NCBI RefSeq assembly: GCF_015709455.1
Contig: NZ_JADNQW010000005.1
Span: forward strand, 1,116,001 to 1,180,000
Direction of reading: 5' to 3'
DNA: 64,000 nucleotides
DNA from: Methylosinus sp. H3A
GTDB lineage: Bacteria > Pseudomonadota > Alphaproteobacteria > Rhizobiales > Beijerinckiaceae
Shown here piece by piece: positions 51,709 through 61,143 of this stretch. The stretch's first letter is position 1; every line of letters begins with the position of its first letter. The notes beneath the pieces are model-generated. The model was not told the DNA's origin. It made no database searches and was given only the letters and a program-made list of their open reading frames with translations. A program made the position numbers and the translations under genes.

Positions 51709-52593
51709 GTGTCCGCCACCGCCGCCTTCTCATGGGCCCGTCGCGCCCAAATCCTCGCCATTCTGCCGCTCTGCCTCGCCGCCGCATCGCCGGCCGCCGC
51801 CGCGGATATCGATCGCGGCCGCTATCTCGTCGAGGCGCTGACCGCCTGCGACAATTGCCACACGCCGCGCGGCCCCGACGGCTATCAGCGGGAAAAGCGC
51901 TTTTCGGGCGGCTCGCAGACCTTCAAGGGCGAGAACTACAGCGTGCGCGGGCCGAATATCTCCTCCGACGAGGCGACGGGAGTCGGGGCCTGGAGCGACG
52001 ACCTTCTGACCGCGGCGATCGTCGCCGGCGTCGGGCCCGAGGGGCGGCTCGCGCCGGCCATGCCCTCCGAATATTATCGCATATTGACCGCGCGCGATCG
52101 CGCGGCGGTCATCGGCTTTCTGCGCGCGGCGCCGCCCGTCGAGGCCGCGCGGCCCGCCCAGCGCCGTGACGGCGAGCAGAAGGCCTCGAGCTTCCCCGGC
52201 GCCGAGACGCCATTCGAGGAGAAAGACCTCGCCGATCCGCTGCGGCGCGGCTTCTATATCGCGACGCTGGCACGCTGCATGGAATGCCACAGCGGCGAAA
52301 CCAATGGCGCGCTCGATCACAAGGAGAAGCTCGGCGCCGGCGGCAAGCTGTTCCGCACGCCGGCGGGAACGGCTGTCGGCGCCAATATCACACAGCATCG
52401 GACGGCGGGCGTCGGCGCCTGGAGCGATGCGGAAATCGAGGCCGCGATCACCAGAGGCGTCGGCCGCGACGGCAATCCGCTGAAGCCCACCATGGCCAAT
52501 CTGTCCAAGGCGCATTTCTCGAAAATGTCGCGCGAGGATACCGATGCGCTCATCGCCTGGCTGCGCACGATCCCGCCGCGCGAGGGGCCCTAG
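51709..52593 (+). CDS. dihaem cytochrome c
   Basis: 294 residues with a GTG start. The signal peptide (ILAILPLCLAAASPAAAAD) is followed by two class I cytochrome c domains. Haem motifs are CDNCH (Cys47, Cys50, His51) and CMECH (Cys190, Cys193, His194). Met in APAMPSEYY and KPTMANLSK are likely sixth ligands. The family resembles the dihaem subunits of alcohol or aldehyde dehydrogenases and sulfite/thiosulfate electron carriers. No dehydrogenase gene adjoins it. The TAG stop is followed by repeat-like GAGCGCTTGCC. Confidence 0.92.
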   Translation: MSATAAFSWARRAQILAILPLCLAAASPAAAADIDRGRYLVEALTACDNCHTPRGPDGYQREKRFSGGSQTFKGENYSVRGPNISSDEATGVGAWSDDLLTAAIVAGVGPEGRLAPAMPSEYYRILTARDRAAVIGFLRAAPPVEAARPAQRRDGEQKASSFPGAETPFEEKDLADPLRRGFYIATLARCMECHSGETNGALDHKEKLGAGGKLFRTPAGTAVGANITQHRTAGVGAWSDAEIEAAITRGVGRDGNPLKPTMANLSKAHFSKMSREDTDALIAWLRTIPPREGP

Positions 52594-52773
52594 AGCGCTT
52601 GCCGATCGATCAGAACGCCACTCTGAGCCTAGCGCCGAAGCAATCCAGGAGCCGCCCCACTCCACTGCTCCGCCCGCAAAGACGGCCTCACGATGACGAC
52701 CTCCGCGGCATGGATGGAAATCGGCGCGCGCTTTGCTACGCTCGGCGCGACGAAAGAGGACGAAACCGCGACC

Positions 52774-53271
52774 ATGGCGCTGACGATTCGCCGACTCACG
52801 CCCGCCGATGCGGCGGAGTTCCACGCACTGCGGCAGGAAGGCTTCCGCCTGCACGAGCGTGAGTTCCGCTTTGCGCCGGAGGACGAGGCGCATTTTGCGA
52901 CGCCGGAGGTCGCGGCGCGGCTGGCGCGCGATTTCGTCGTCGGCGCCTTCGATGGCGAGACGCTCGTCGGCGTCGCCGGGCTCGCGGGTTTCGCCGGCGC
53001 GAAGACGAAGCACAAGACGTTGCTATGGGGAATGTATCTGCGCGAGCGACACAGAGGCGAGGGCGGCGCCGACGCGCTGATGGCCGCGCTGATGGAGCAC
53101 GCGCGCACAAACTACGAGATCGTCACGCTGACAGTGATGCGCGACAATGGCAGGGCGTTGCGCTTCTACGAACGTTGGGGATTTACGATCTATGGCGTCG
53201 AGCCGGCGTCCGTGAAGACGGCGGACGGCCTCTATCTCGACGAAGCGCTCATGGCGCGTCGACTCGGTTGA
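52774..53271 (+). CDS. GNAT family N-acetyltransferase
   Basis: 165 residues from the ATG at 52774; in-frame ATGs lie upstream but the GNAT fold starts at LTIRRLTPADAAEFHALR. The acetyl-CoA loop is RERHRGEGGADALMAALMEHA, and VMRDNGRALRFYERWGFTIYGVEP is the C-terminal signature. The substrate (protein N-terminus, amine or antibiotic) cannot be read. It lies 44 bp before the aminopeptidase P gene in the same direction. Confidence 0.88.
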   Translation: MALTIRRLTPADAAEFHALRQEGFRLHEREFRFAPEDEAHFATPEVAARLARDFVVGAFDGETLVGVAGLAGFAGAKTKHKTLLWGMYLRERHRGEGGADALMAALMEHARTNYEIVTLTVMRDNGRALRFYERWGFTIYGVEPASVKTADGLYLDEALMARRLG

Positions 53272-53315
53272 GCCGCCATATTGCCGCAAAGCGGGGAAGG
53301 GCATAGGTTCGAGAT

Positions 53316-55130
53316 ATGTTCGAGAGCAGATTCCAGAGCTTCACCGACGACGCCAGCGCGCAGGACAGCGCCGAGCGCCTCGCCGCCCTGCGCGCCGAGC
53401 TCGCGCGCCGTAAAGTCGATGGCTTCATCGCGCCCCGCGCCGACGAGCATCAGAACGAATATGTGCCGAAATCGGCCGAGCGCCTCGCCTGGCTCACCGG
53501 CTTCACCGGCTCGGCCGGCGTCGTCGTCGTGCTCGCAGACAAAGCCGCGCTCTTCGTCGACGGCCGCTATACGCTGCAGGCGCCCGAGCAGGTCGACACG
53601 AAACGCGTCGCCGTATTGGACATAGCGCAGACCTCGCCCGCGCGCTGGCTCGCCGAAAAGGCGAAGACAGGCGCGCGTATCGGCTATGACCCTTGGGTGC
53701 ATACGCCCGCGCAGATCGAGCGTTACGCCAAGGCGCTGGAGGCCAAGGGCGTCACGCTGGTCGCGCTCGACGACAACCCCATAGACGCGGTGTGGAGCGA
53801 TCGTCCCGAGCCGCCCTGTGGGGCGATCTCGCTCTATCCGCCACGGCTCGCGGGCGTCGCCGCCAAGACGAAGATCGCACGCGTGCGCAAGGCGCTGGGC
53901 GAGGCGGACGCTCTGCTCGTCTCCGATCCGCATGCGCTGGCCTGGCTCTTCAATCTGCGCGGCGCCGATGTGGCGCATACGCCCATCGCGCTCGGCTTCG
54001 CGCTTCTGCCGAAGGACGGCCGGCCGCTTCTTTATATCGATCCCGCCAAGCTCTCGGCGAAGACGAGAGCCGGCCTGGAGGGCCTCGCCGACATATGCGA
54101 GGCTGCGGAGGTCGTCGACGATCTCTCCGCCGCCGGCGCGCGAGGAATGACGATTTTGTTCGATTCGGCGACCGCGCCGGCGAAGCTCGTCGATCTCTTC
54201 CGCGAGGCGGGCGGACGCCAAAAGCTCGGCGAAGACCCGATCGCGCTGCTGAAGGCGGTCAAGAACGACATAGAGCTCGACGGCGCGCGCGCCGCGCATT
54301 TGCGCGACGGCGTCGCGCTGACGCGCTTCCTCGCCTGGTTCGCCGAGACGGCGCCCAAGGGCAGACTCACGGAAATCTCGGCCGCTCAGGCGCTGGAGAC
54401 CTTCCGCCGCGAGAGCGGCGAGCTGCGCGATCTCTCCTTCCCCACCATCTCGGCCTTCGGCCCGCACGCCGCCATTCCGCATTACCGCGTGACCGAGGCC
54501 AGCGATCTGCGCATTGCGCGCGGCTGCTATCTCGTCGATTCCGGCGCGCAATATCTCGACGGCACCACGGATGTGACGCGCACCATCGGCGTCGGCCGTC
54601 CGTCCAAGCAATTGCGCGAGCATTTCACCCGCGTGCTGCAGGGCCATATCGGCGTCGCCCGCGCGGTGTTTCCCGTCGGCGTCAGCGGCGCGCAGCTCGA
54701 CGCTTTCGCGCGGCGCTCCCTGTGGGAGGCGGGGCTCGATTTCGACCATGGAACCGGCCATGGCGTCGGCGCCTATCTCTCCGTGCATGAGGGGCCGCAG
54801 CGCATATCGAAGCTCGGCGCGACGCCCTTGCAGCCGGGCATGATCCTCTCCGACGAGCCGGGCTATTACCGCGCCGGCGAATATGGCATTCGCCTCGAGA
54901 ATCTGATCGTGGTGGAGAAGCGCGAGATCGAAGGCGCCGAGCGCGAGATGCTCGGCTTCGAGACGCTCACCCTCGCGCCCTTCGATCTCGCGCTCGTCGA
55001 GCCGAAGCTCTTGAGCGTCGAGGAGACGCGCTGGCTGAACGCCTATCATGCGCGGGTGCGCGCGGAATTGTCGCCGCATCTCGACGCCAAGACGCGCAAA
55101 TGGCTGACACAGGCGACGCGGCGGCTGTAA
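53316..55130 (+). CDS. pepP: Xaa-Pro aminopeptidase (M24B, aminopeptidase P)
   Basis: 604 residues with three domains: two creatinase-like N-terminal domains (RADEHQNEYVPKSAERLAWLTGFTGSAG) and the pita-bread catalytic domain (about 310-540). Metal ligands are seen in LVDSGAQYLDGTTDVTRT (two Asp), GHGVGAYLSVHEGPQ (His), MILSDEPGYY (Glu) and GIRLENLIVV (Glu). The length and the C-terminal ETRWLNAYHARV match the long, eukaryote-like APP1 type. It removes the first residue before proline. Confidence 0.95.
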   Translation: MFESRFQSFTDDASAQDSAERLAALRAELARRKVDGFIAPRADEHQNEYVPKSAERLAWLTGFTGSAGVVVVLADKAALFVDGRYTLQAPEQVDTKRVAVLDIAQTSPARWLAEKAKTGARIGYDPWVHTPAQIERYAKALEAKGVTLVALDDNPIDAVWSDRPEPPCGAISLYPPRLAGVAAKTKIARVRKALGEADALLVSDPHALAWLFNLRGADVAHTPIALGFALLPKDGRPLLYIDPAKLSAKTRAGLEGLADICEAAEVVDDLSAAGARGMTILFDSATAPAKLVDLFREAGGRQKLGEDPIALLKAVKNDIELDGARAAHLRDGVALTRFLAWFAETAPKGRLTEISAAQALETFRRESGELRDLSFPTISAFGPHAAIPHYRVTEASDLRIARGCYLVDSGAQYLDGTTDVTRTIGVGRPSKQLREHFTRVLQGHIGVARAVFPVGVSGAQLDAFARRSLWEAGLDFDHGTGHGVGAYLSVHEGPQRISKLGATPLQPGMILSDEPGYYRAGEYGIRLENLIVVEKREIEGAEREMLGFETLTLAPFDLALVEPKLLSVEETRWLNAYHARVRAELSPHLDAKTRKWLTQATRRL

Positions 55131-55147
55131 CGCGCATCTTCCGCTGC

Positions 55148-55259
55148 GCCCCCTCCCTCACTATCGCGGGAGAGGGGGCGGCCGGCGTTACGCGAAATCT
55201 CGATGAAGCGCGGAATCTGCTCCCTCCCCCGCTTTGCGGACGCTGCGCGGGAGAGGGAA
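55148..55259. repeat. REP-like palindromic element (CCCCCTCCC type), double
   Basis: GCCCCCTCCC..GGGAGAGGGGGC hairpin, a tail GTTACGCGAA..CTCGATGAAGCGC (55187-55211), then a second CTCCCTCCCCC..GGGAGAGGGA hairpin. The first hairpin and tail match 28381-28455. It lies between the convergent pepP and peptidoglycan-binding genes. Confidence 0.8.
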
Positions 55260-55268
55260 CTACCCGCC

Positions 55269-56213
55269 TCAATCGCCCTTGCCGGCGAGGCGCGGCGACA
55301 GGATCTTGCTCACGAGGCAATGGGTGCCGTCGGTCGGGTCTTCGGTGCGGCGCGGACGCTTGGCCTTGCATTCGGCTTGGTCGGCGGGGTTTTTCACGCC
55401 ATAGAAGGCGTTGATGATCGCCTGCTCCTGCTCGTGATCGAAGGCGTGCGTCTGGCCGAACATCACATATTGAAAGACCAGCGGCTGCGTCTTCGGCACG
55501 AAGGCGACGAAGTCGGCGGCCTCCTTCAAACTGCCCGCCGCACAGCCGCGGTAGGCAGCCGGACGCTGATATTTGAATCCCGCGGGCGTCGATTTGCCGG
55601 AGAGCGCATAAGTGTAGCAGGCGCGCGGCTTCGACATCTGACAATAATAATGAATCGCAATGTCCGACCAGTCGGTCGGCGCATAATTCGTCTTCAGGCA
55701 ATCGGCCGTATATTGATAGCCCTGATCCGTGTGCTTGGGCTCGCCGGCGCGACGGCTGCCGTAAATATCGGCGCTCTGGTTCATCGCCGCGAGGATCGCC
55801 GCGCCGGGCAGCGACAGGCCTGCGGCCGCGGCGTTGGGGACGTAATTGCTGTAGGGCTGAGCCGGAATATTCTTGGCGGCGACGAGCTTGTCGATCTCCT
55901 CCTGGGTCGGAACGGCGATCCAATCGGCGACCGGCTTCGACGTCGAGACGCCGATCCCGAGCTTCTCGAGCGTCGCGGGATCGAGCGCGCCGCTCTGCGG
56001 CAGGCCCGACTTCTGCTGGAAGCCGGTGATCGCCGCCGCCGTCTTCGTCCCGGCCACGCCGTCCAACGTTCCCGGATCGAAACCCTGCGAGACGAGTTTC
56101 GACTGCGCCGCCTGAGTGACGGGATTATAGGGGCCCGCGAGGCTCGCAGCGCCGACGGACGAAGCCAAAACGATCCCGAGCGCCGCAGCGGCGGCGCGCA
56201 TGACGATGCGCAT
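55269..56213 (-). CDS. exported peptidoglycan-binding-domain protein
   Basis: 314 residues. Signal peptide (AAAALGIVLASSVGAASLAG), then a PG_binding_1-like domain (VTQAAQSKLVSQGFDPGTLDGVAGTKTAAAITGFQQKSGL). The large C-terminal part (about 95-300) has six or more cysteines (ADCLK, HYYCQM, RACYTY, RGCAAG, AECKAK, THCLVS). I do not recognise that C-terminal domain. SD GAAGGGAG precedes the ATG at 56213. It probably acts at the cell wall. Confidence 0.82.
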   Translation of the reverse strand: MRIVMRAAAAALGIVLASSVGAASLAGPYNPVTQAAQSKLVSQGFDPGTLDGVAGTKTAAAITGFQQKSGLPQSGALDPATLEKLGIGVSTSKPVADWIAVPTQEEIDKLVAAKNIPAQPYSNYVPNAAAAGLSLPGAAILAAMNQSADIYGSRRAGEPKHTDQGYQYTADCLKTNYAPTDWSDIAIHYYCQMSKPRACYTYALSGKSTPAGFKYQRPAAYRGCAAGSLKEAADFVAFVPKTQPLVFQYVMFGQTHAFDHEQEQAIINAFYGVKNPADQAECKAKRPRRTEDPTDGTHCLVSKILSPRLAGKGD

Positions 56214-56314
56214 TACAAACTCCCTTCGAGAAAATATCACGTCGAAACAAGCGACGGTCGAGATTCATATCACCCGCAGGCGAGCCGCCAAGACGTTTTT
56301 CTTCCCGGTTCGCC

Positions 56315-57034
56315 TCAGGAGAGGAGATCGACGCGCGGCCGCTGGATCGGTTCCTGAATCCATGGCCCGTCATTGGCCGCTTTATTGACGTCCGGGCCGA
56401 TCTCGAAAAATTCGAGCGCGTCGTCGGGCGCCGGGACGAGCAGCCGCCAGGCCGCTTCGGCTGCATATTCGTCGAGGCTCAACCACAGATCGAAATCGCG
56501 CGGCGCGAGGATCGCCGGCATTCGGTCGTGAATGGCGACCGTCGCGCCATTGGCGGAGACGGTGAGTATGCAGGCGGTGTCGACCTCGCTCCCGTCCTTG
56601 CCGATCCATGTCTCATAAAGACCAGCCAGGGCCAGCGGCGTTCCATCGACGTGGTGGAAAAGATAGGGCCGGCTCGCCCGCGCGCGGCCTTTCGCGCCAT
56701 CGCGCCGCCATTCGTAATAAGCGTCGGCGATGAAGAGGCAGCGGCGCCGTTTCATCGCGGCGCGAAAACTCGGCTTTTCGGGCGCGCTCTCGGCGCGGGC
56801 GTTGACGATGAGCGGAAAGCTCGCCGGATCTTTCACGAAGCCCGGCAGAAAGCCCCAGCGGACGAGCTGGAATCGCCGCGCCTCGCCGCCGCGCGGATCG
56901 CGCTCCTGCCGCACGATCGGGACCGGCTGCGTCGGCGCTATATTATAGCGCGGCGGAAAATTCGGCTGATCCGCATAGCCGAAATAGTCTCTCACCGCCT
57001 GTGGCGGCAGGGTGACGGCGTATCTCCCGCACAT
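56315..57034 (-). CDS. yedK: SOS response-associated protein (SRAP, YedK/HMCES)
   Basis: 239 residues. It begins MCGRY, with Cys2 exposed after Met removal to link covalently to abasic sites. PRYNIAPTQ, the catalytic-Glu region VNARAESAPEKPSFR, DAYYEWRR and the histidine of AIHDRMPAIL are all present. It shields abasic sites in single-stranded DNA as DNA-protein crosslinks. It is divergent from the helical hypothetical gene at 57173. Confidence 0.96.
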   Translation of the reverse strand: MCGRYAVTLPPQAVRDYFGYADQPNFPPRYNIAPTQPVPIVRQERDPRGGEARRFQLVRWGFLPGFVKDPASFPLIVNARAESAPEKPSFRAAMKRRRCLFIADAYYEWRRDGAKGRARASRPYLFHHVDGTPLALAGLYETWIGKDGSEVDTACILTVSANGATVAIHDRMPAILAPRDFDLWLSLDEYAAEAAWRLLVPAPDDALEFFEIGPDVNKAANDGPWIQEPIQRPRVDLLS

Positions 57035-57172
57035 GATTTCCTTCGATTCTCCTATCCTCTCGGCGCCGCGAAACCGCGGAAATCGCGCGCATTCTCGGAA
57101 TCGTCGTGCAGAGCTGGAAAGAGATTCTTATCAATTGAAGCCCATATTGGACCCAGCATATCGGGATTTCCT

Positions 57173-57667
57173 ATGACGGCTGACGCGCAATTCGCAACGC
57201 TCGATCAAGTCGACGGCAATCGGGCGCCGAATCAATTTTCCGCCACCAAGCCGCTGATCAGTCCGGTTTCCGGACTGGCCAACGACTATCTCAATCTGTT
57301 CAACGAGCTCGTGATGATGCTGGAGCAGCTGCCCCACATGCCCGAGCTCATCGACGATCTGCTGGCCTGGCGCCCGGTGACCTACCAGGAATATTTCGAG
57401 CGATCGCAGCTTCCTGGCCGGCACTCCGCCCTCGCCGCCTATGAAAAGGTGAGCCCGGACTTCAAGCGTCGCTTCGAAGCCTATGTCGCGGAGCTCGACA
57501 CCATCGCCGTCGCCAGCGTCGCCGCGGTCCGCCTGCAATATCGCACCGGCGCGCCGCAGAACTTCGACCGTCTCGCCGGCACATGCGCGCGCGCCGGCGA
57601 AAAAATGCGCGCCATATTGTTGCGGGCGTCGCGTCTGGTGAACTACGCCAGATTGTCCGACGACTGA
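57173..57667 (+). CDS. helical hypothetical protein, 164 residues
   Basis: No signal peptide, TM helix or known motif. Mostly helical segments: LANDYLNLFNELVMMLEQLPHMPELIDDLLAWRPV, FKRRFEAYVAELDTIAVASVAAVRLQ and CARAGEKMRAILLRASRLVNYARL. The charge pattern is that of a soluble helical bundle and recalls, without matching, phasins. It ends 2 bp before the convergent enoyl-CoA hydratase stop. Confidence 0.7.
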   Translation: MTADAQFATLDQVDGNRAPNQFSATKPLISPVSGLANDYLNLFNELVMMLEQLPHMPELIDDLLAWRPVTYQEYFERSQLPGRHSALAAYEKVSPDFKRRFEAYVAELDTIAVASVAAVRLQYRTGAPQNFDRLAGTCARAGEKMRAILLRASRLVNYARLSDD

Positions 57668-57669
57668 AA

Positions 57670-58437
57670 TCAGGAAGCCGCTTCCGTCACGCCCGCGAAA
57701 AACGCCTCGAGCCGCGCGCGCGTCTCCCGCATCGACAGCGCCGCGGCGAAGAGCGCCGCCTCCTCCTCGAGCCTTGCGGCGACGGCCGCCGTATCGCCCC
57801 GCAGCAGCCGCCGCGTCGCGGCGAGGGCGGCGCGCGGCTTGGCGGCGAGCTTGCGGGCCGCGTCCAGCGCCATCTCCTCCACCTCGTCGAAACCGGCGAC
57901 GGCGTTGACGACGCCGAGGCGCAGCGCCTCGCTCGCCCCGAAGCTCTCGCAGAGCAGCATGAATTCCGTCGCCTTGACGAGGCCGATGCGCTGCGGGACG
58001 AGCAAGGTCGAGGCCGCCTCCGGAATGACGCCGAGATCGACGAAAGGCATTTTGAAGCGCGCGCCATGCGAGGCGTAGACGAGATCGCAATGGAACAGCA
58101 TCGTCACGCCGACGCCGACCGCGTCGCCGACGACAGCCGCGACGATCGGCGTCTGCAGCGCCGCCAGCGCGCGGACGAAGCGCAGCGCCGGGAACTCGTG
58201 CAGATTGTCGAGCGGCCGCCGGAAATCCTCGAGATCATTGCCGGCGGTGAAATCGCCGCCAGCGCTGGAAACCACGATCGAGCGAATGTCCTCGTCGGCG
58301 TCGGCCTGCGCGAAAGCCGAGATCATCGCCTCGTACATGGGCTTGTTGATCGCGTTTCGCTTGGCCGGCCGATCGATGACGATCCGCATGAGCGGACCGT
58401 CTCGGCGCACGACAATTCCGGCGTCCTGCATGAGCAT
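57670..58437 (-). CDS. enoyl-CoA hydratase/isomerase family protein
   Basis: 255 residues with the crotonase fold. IDRPAKRNAINKPMYEAM and SAGGDFTAGNDLEDF form the CoA-binding and oxyanion region. AVVGDAVGVGVTMLFHCDLVYAS and FKMPFVDLGVIPEAAST follow. The second catalytic Glu position fits IPEAAS. It hydrates or isomerises enoyl-CoA. It lies 32 bp after the acyl-CoA dehydrogenase gene, so both probably form a beta-oxidation operon. Confidence 0.93.
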   Translation of the reverse strand: MLMQDAGIVVRRDGPLMRIVIDRPAKRNAINKPMYEAMISAFAQADADEDIRSIVVSSAGGDFTAGNDLEDFRRPLDNLHEFPALRFVRALAALQTPIVAAVVGDAVGVGVTMLFHCDLVYASHGARFKMPFVDLGVIPEAASTLLVPQRIGLVKATEFMLLCESFGASEALRLGVVNAVAGFDEVEEMALDAARKLAAKPRAALAATRRLLRGDTAAVAARLEEEAALFAAALSMRETRARLEAFFAGVTEAAS

Positions 58438-58469
58438 CTCTCACATATTGCGAGCGCCGCCGCTCGTGT

Positions 58470-60257
58470 TCAGTCCCCGCCGGACGACAGGAGCGCCAGT
58501 CCGGCGGCGATGGAGTCGCCGCCTCCGACGACGGCCTGCGCCAGCCCCTCCGCCGCCACGGCGAGATTATCGGCGAAGAATCGCGCCATGACGACTCGGT
58601 TCTGCGCCGCGGCTTGCGTGGCGCCGGCGCGATGCGCCGCGAGCGCCCCGGCGCCGAGCAGAGTGACGCCGCGCGCGAGCGCGAACAAGCGCAGATAGGG
58701 CGTCGCTCCGGCGAGAGTCTCGAGGCCGCGCGGATCGACCGCCGCGGACAGAAAATCCGTCGCCCGCTCGAAAGCGTCGACCGCCGCCGCGGCGCGCTGC
58801 GCCATATTGACGAAAACGGCGTCATCGCTCGCCGCCAGCGCCTCTATGTCGTCGCGCATCTCGTCGATCTCCCGCCACACGGCCGCGCCTTTGGAGAGGC
58901 GCAGCTTGCGGGTGACGAGATCGATCGCCTGAATGCCGTTCGTTCCCTCATAGATCGGCGTGATGCGCGCATCGCGCAGCAATTGCGCGGCGCCGGTCTC
59001 CTCTATGAAGCCCATGCCGCCATGGACCTGCACGCCGAGCGAGGCGACCTCGACGCCTATGTCGGTGGAATAGGCCTTGGCGAGCGGCGTCAACAGGCCG
59101 GCGCGCTCCTGCGCCGCCTGCGCCGCCGCGCCCTCGAGCCGCCGGGCGCGATCCATCGCCGCCGCGGTGAGATAGCAGATCGCCCGCGCGGCGGCGGTCT
59201 TGGCCTTCATCGTCATCAACATGCGCGCGACATCGGGATGCTCGACGATCGGCGCCGGATCGGGCCCTGTCGCGCAGGCCCGGCCCTGGCGGCGCTCACG
59301 GGCGTAGGCGAGCGCCGTCTGCGTCGCCCGCTCGGCCAGGCCGACGCCCTGCAGCCCGACAGAGAGCCGGGCGTTGTTCATCATGGTGAACATGCAGGCG
59401 AGGCCCTCATTCTCGCCGCCGACGAGAAAGGCGACCGCGCCGCCGCTCTCGCCATAGGCCATCGTGCAGGTCGGCGAGCCATGGACGCCGAGCTTGTGCT
59501 CGACGCCGACGCAGCGGACATCATTGCGCTCGGCGGGACGCCCGTCCGGACCCGGCAGGAATTTCGGCGCCAGGAACAGGGAAATTCCGCGTGTGCCGGC
59601 GGGCGCGTCGGGAAGCCTCGCCAGAACCAGATGGACGATATTCTCGGCGAGATCGTGCTCGCCATAGGTGATGAAGATCTTCTGCCCGAACAGCCGATAG
59701 GAGCCGTCGCCGGCGGGCTCGGCGCGGGCGCGCAGATGCGCGAGATCGGAGCCGGCCTGCGGCTCGGTGAGATTCATCGTCGCCGTCCATTCGCCGGAGA
59801 TCATCTTCGGCAGATAGACGGATTTCAGCGTCTCGCTCGCGTGGATATCCATCGCCTCTATCGCGCCCTGGCCGAGCAGCGGACAGAGCGCGAAGGAGAT
59901 GTTGGCCGCGTTCCAAATCTCCGTGCAGGCGGCGGCGAGCAGCAAGGGCAGCCCCATGCCGCCGTGGGCGGACGGGGCCGCGAGCGCGTTCCAGCCGCCC
60001 TCGACCCAGAGCGCATAGGCCTCGCGCCAGCCGGGCGCGGTCGCGACCGCGCCGTCCGAGAGGGTCACGCCGCTGCGGTCGCCGATGCGATCGAGCGGCA
60101 GCAGCGCCGTCTCGGCGAATTTGGCCGCTTGCCGAAGCGTCGCCGCGGCGGTCGCCTCGTCGAGATCGGCATAGAGCCCGCCCGGCTCGAACGCCGCCCG
60201 GCCAGCCGCCCGCCGCATGGCGAAGAGCAGATCGTCGAGAGGCGCACGATAGGGCAT
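58470..60257 (-). CDS. acyl-CoA dehydrogenase, long form
   Basis: 595 residues. The core ACAD domain has AAPSAHGGMGLPLLL, the FAD motif ATMNLTEPQAGSDLAHLRARA, YRLFGQKIFITYGEHD and GVEHKLGVHGSPTC. The catalytic Glu sits in ITPIYEGTNGIQAIDLVTRKL. A C-terminal extension of about 120 residues (from RLSKGAAVW) is the ACAD C-terminal-like domain, found in the long subgroup also called FadE or DmdC-like. It removes hydrogens from acyl-CoA. First gene of the two-gene operon with the hydratase. Confidence 0.94.
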   Translation of the reverse strand: MPYRAPLDDLLFAMRRAAGRAAFEPGGLYADLDEATAAATLRQAAKFAETALLPLDRIGDRSGVTLSDGAVATAPGWREAYALWVEGGWNALAAPSAHGGMGLPLLLAAACTEIWNAANISFALCPLLGQGAIEAMDIHASETLKSVYLPKMISGEWTATMNLTEPQAGSDLAHLRARAEPAGDGSYRLFGQKIFITYGEHDLAENIVHLVLARLPDAPAGTRGISLFLAPKFLPGPDGRPAERNDVRCVGVEHKLGVHGSPTCTMAYGESGGAVAFLVGGENEGLACMFTMMNNARLSVGLQGVGLAERATQTALAYARERRQGRACATGPDPAPIVEHPDVARMLMTMKAKTAAARAICYLTAAAMDRARRLEGAAAQAAQERAGLLTPLAKAYSTDIGVEVASLGVQVHGGMGFIEETGAAQLLRDARITPIYEGTNGIQAIDLVTRKLRLSKGAAVWREIDEMRDDIEALAASDDAVFVNMAQRAAAAVDAFERATDFLSAAVDPRGLETLAGATPYLRLFALARGVTLLGAGALAAHRAGATQAAAQNRVVMARFFADNLAVAAEGLAQAVVGGGDSIAAGLALLSSGGD

Positions 60258-60337
60258 AGAGGGCTCCAGGAAAGAATCGCTCCCTTATTTTAGCGCCGCC
60301 GCAGCGCTATTCCACCGACAGGAGCGACGAATCGCGC

Positions 60338-60688
60338 TCACCCTGCGGCGCTCGCGCAAATCTTGTTTTCAGCCGAGCGCGCAGCCTTCCCGACCGAGCC
60401 CGATCGCTCGTCGAGAAGCGCCTCGACCAGCTCGATCGCTCGAGACCGCTCCGCCCGCAGCTCCGCCCCGAACAGGCGCGCCTGGCCCTGAATGTAGGAA
60501 TCTCTTTCTGGAAAAGCGCTCTCGTAGAGCGGGATGAAGGGCAAGTCGTGCGCGAGCGCGAATCGACGACATTCGGGCGTTCCGAGATAAATAATCTCGT
60601 GCCCCCTGTTTCGAAGATCGCGCGCCAGCTTCAATGTGCAGACGACCGAAGCCGCGATCGGCCAGACGAAAAAAACGGTCCGAGCCAT
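60338..60688 (-). pseudogene. truncated glycosyltransferase, N-terminal fragment
   Basis: 116 residues. It begins like a UGT/GT28-type glycosyltransferase N-domain: VFFVWPIAASVVCTLKLARDLRNRGHEIIYLGTPECRRFALAHDLPFIPL, with the helix and loop that bind the acceptor. The remaining three quarters, including the nucleotide-sugar-binding C-domain, are missing; the rest (IELVEALLDERSGSVGKAARSAENK) does not continue the fold. Either a decayed gene or a short relative. I judge a remnant more likely. Confidence 0.6.
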
Positions 60689-60864
60689 TTTTTGGCCCTC
60701 TCTTCGGACGGAGGCGCGACAATGAGCTTCGCGTGAAGACGCGGGCCGCGCGGCGCGGCCGCTTCGGCCTTCGCCCGGCCGCAGCGATAAAATCCTCTTC
60801 GGACGCTCCGGCCTTCGTGGTAGCAATGCGTCGGAGCCCCGAACGACCGCGAGGAGACATCATC

Positions 60865-61143
60865 ATGCCTCATGTTCGAATTCTGGCCGGCGTCGCATTG
60901 GCGCTGATCTCGACGGGCGCGCTCGCCGCATCGTCGCAGAAGGCGAAACGCGCATCCGCCCCACCCTCGGAAGAAGGCTATTACGTCCCCTTCGTCACCA
61001 CGCCCGGCGGCGAGAAACGCCATGTGATGGATGTCCCCGGCAGCGTGACCGTCGTGTCCCGCAAATTCATGGACGACATTCAGGCGACGACAGTGGGCGA
61101 CGCGCTGCGCTTCGTCCCTGGTGTGCAGGTGATCGGCCGCTGA
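60865..61143 (+). pseudogene. truncated TonB-dependent receptor, signal and plug start
   Basis: 92 residues. Signal peptide (RILAGVALALISTGALAASS), then a typical plug beginning: VMDVPGSVTVVSRKFMDDIQATTVGDALRFVPGVQV, followed by IGR and a stop. The rest of the plug and the 22-strand barrel are missing. The SD (GAGGAG) and signal peptide are intact, so translation should still start. Divergent from the truncated glycosyltransferase, so both ends of this locus look decayed. Confidence 0.75.

Noticed and set aside
58614..60293. 559-codon open frame antisense to the acyl-CoA dehydrogenase
   Set aside because: Arg/Gly/Asp-rich shadow with no domain; the opposite strand encodes a complete ACAD.
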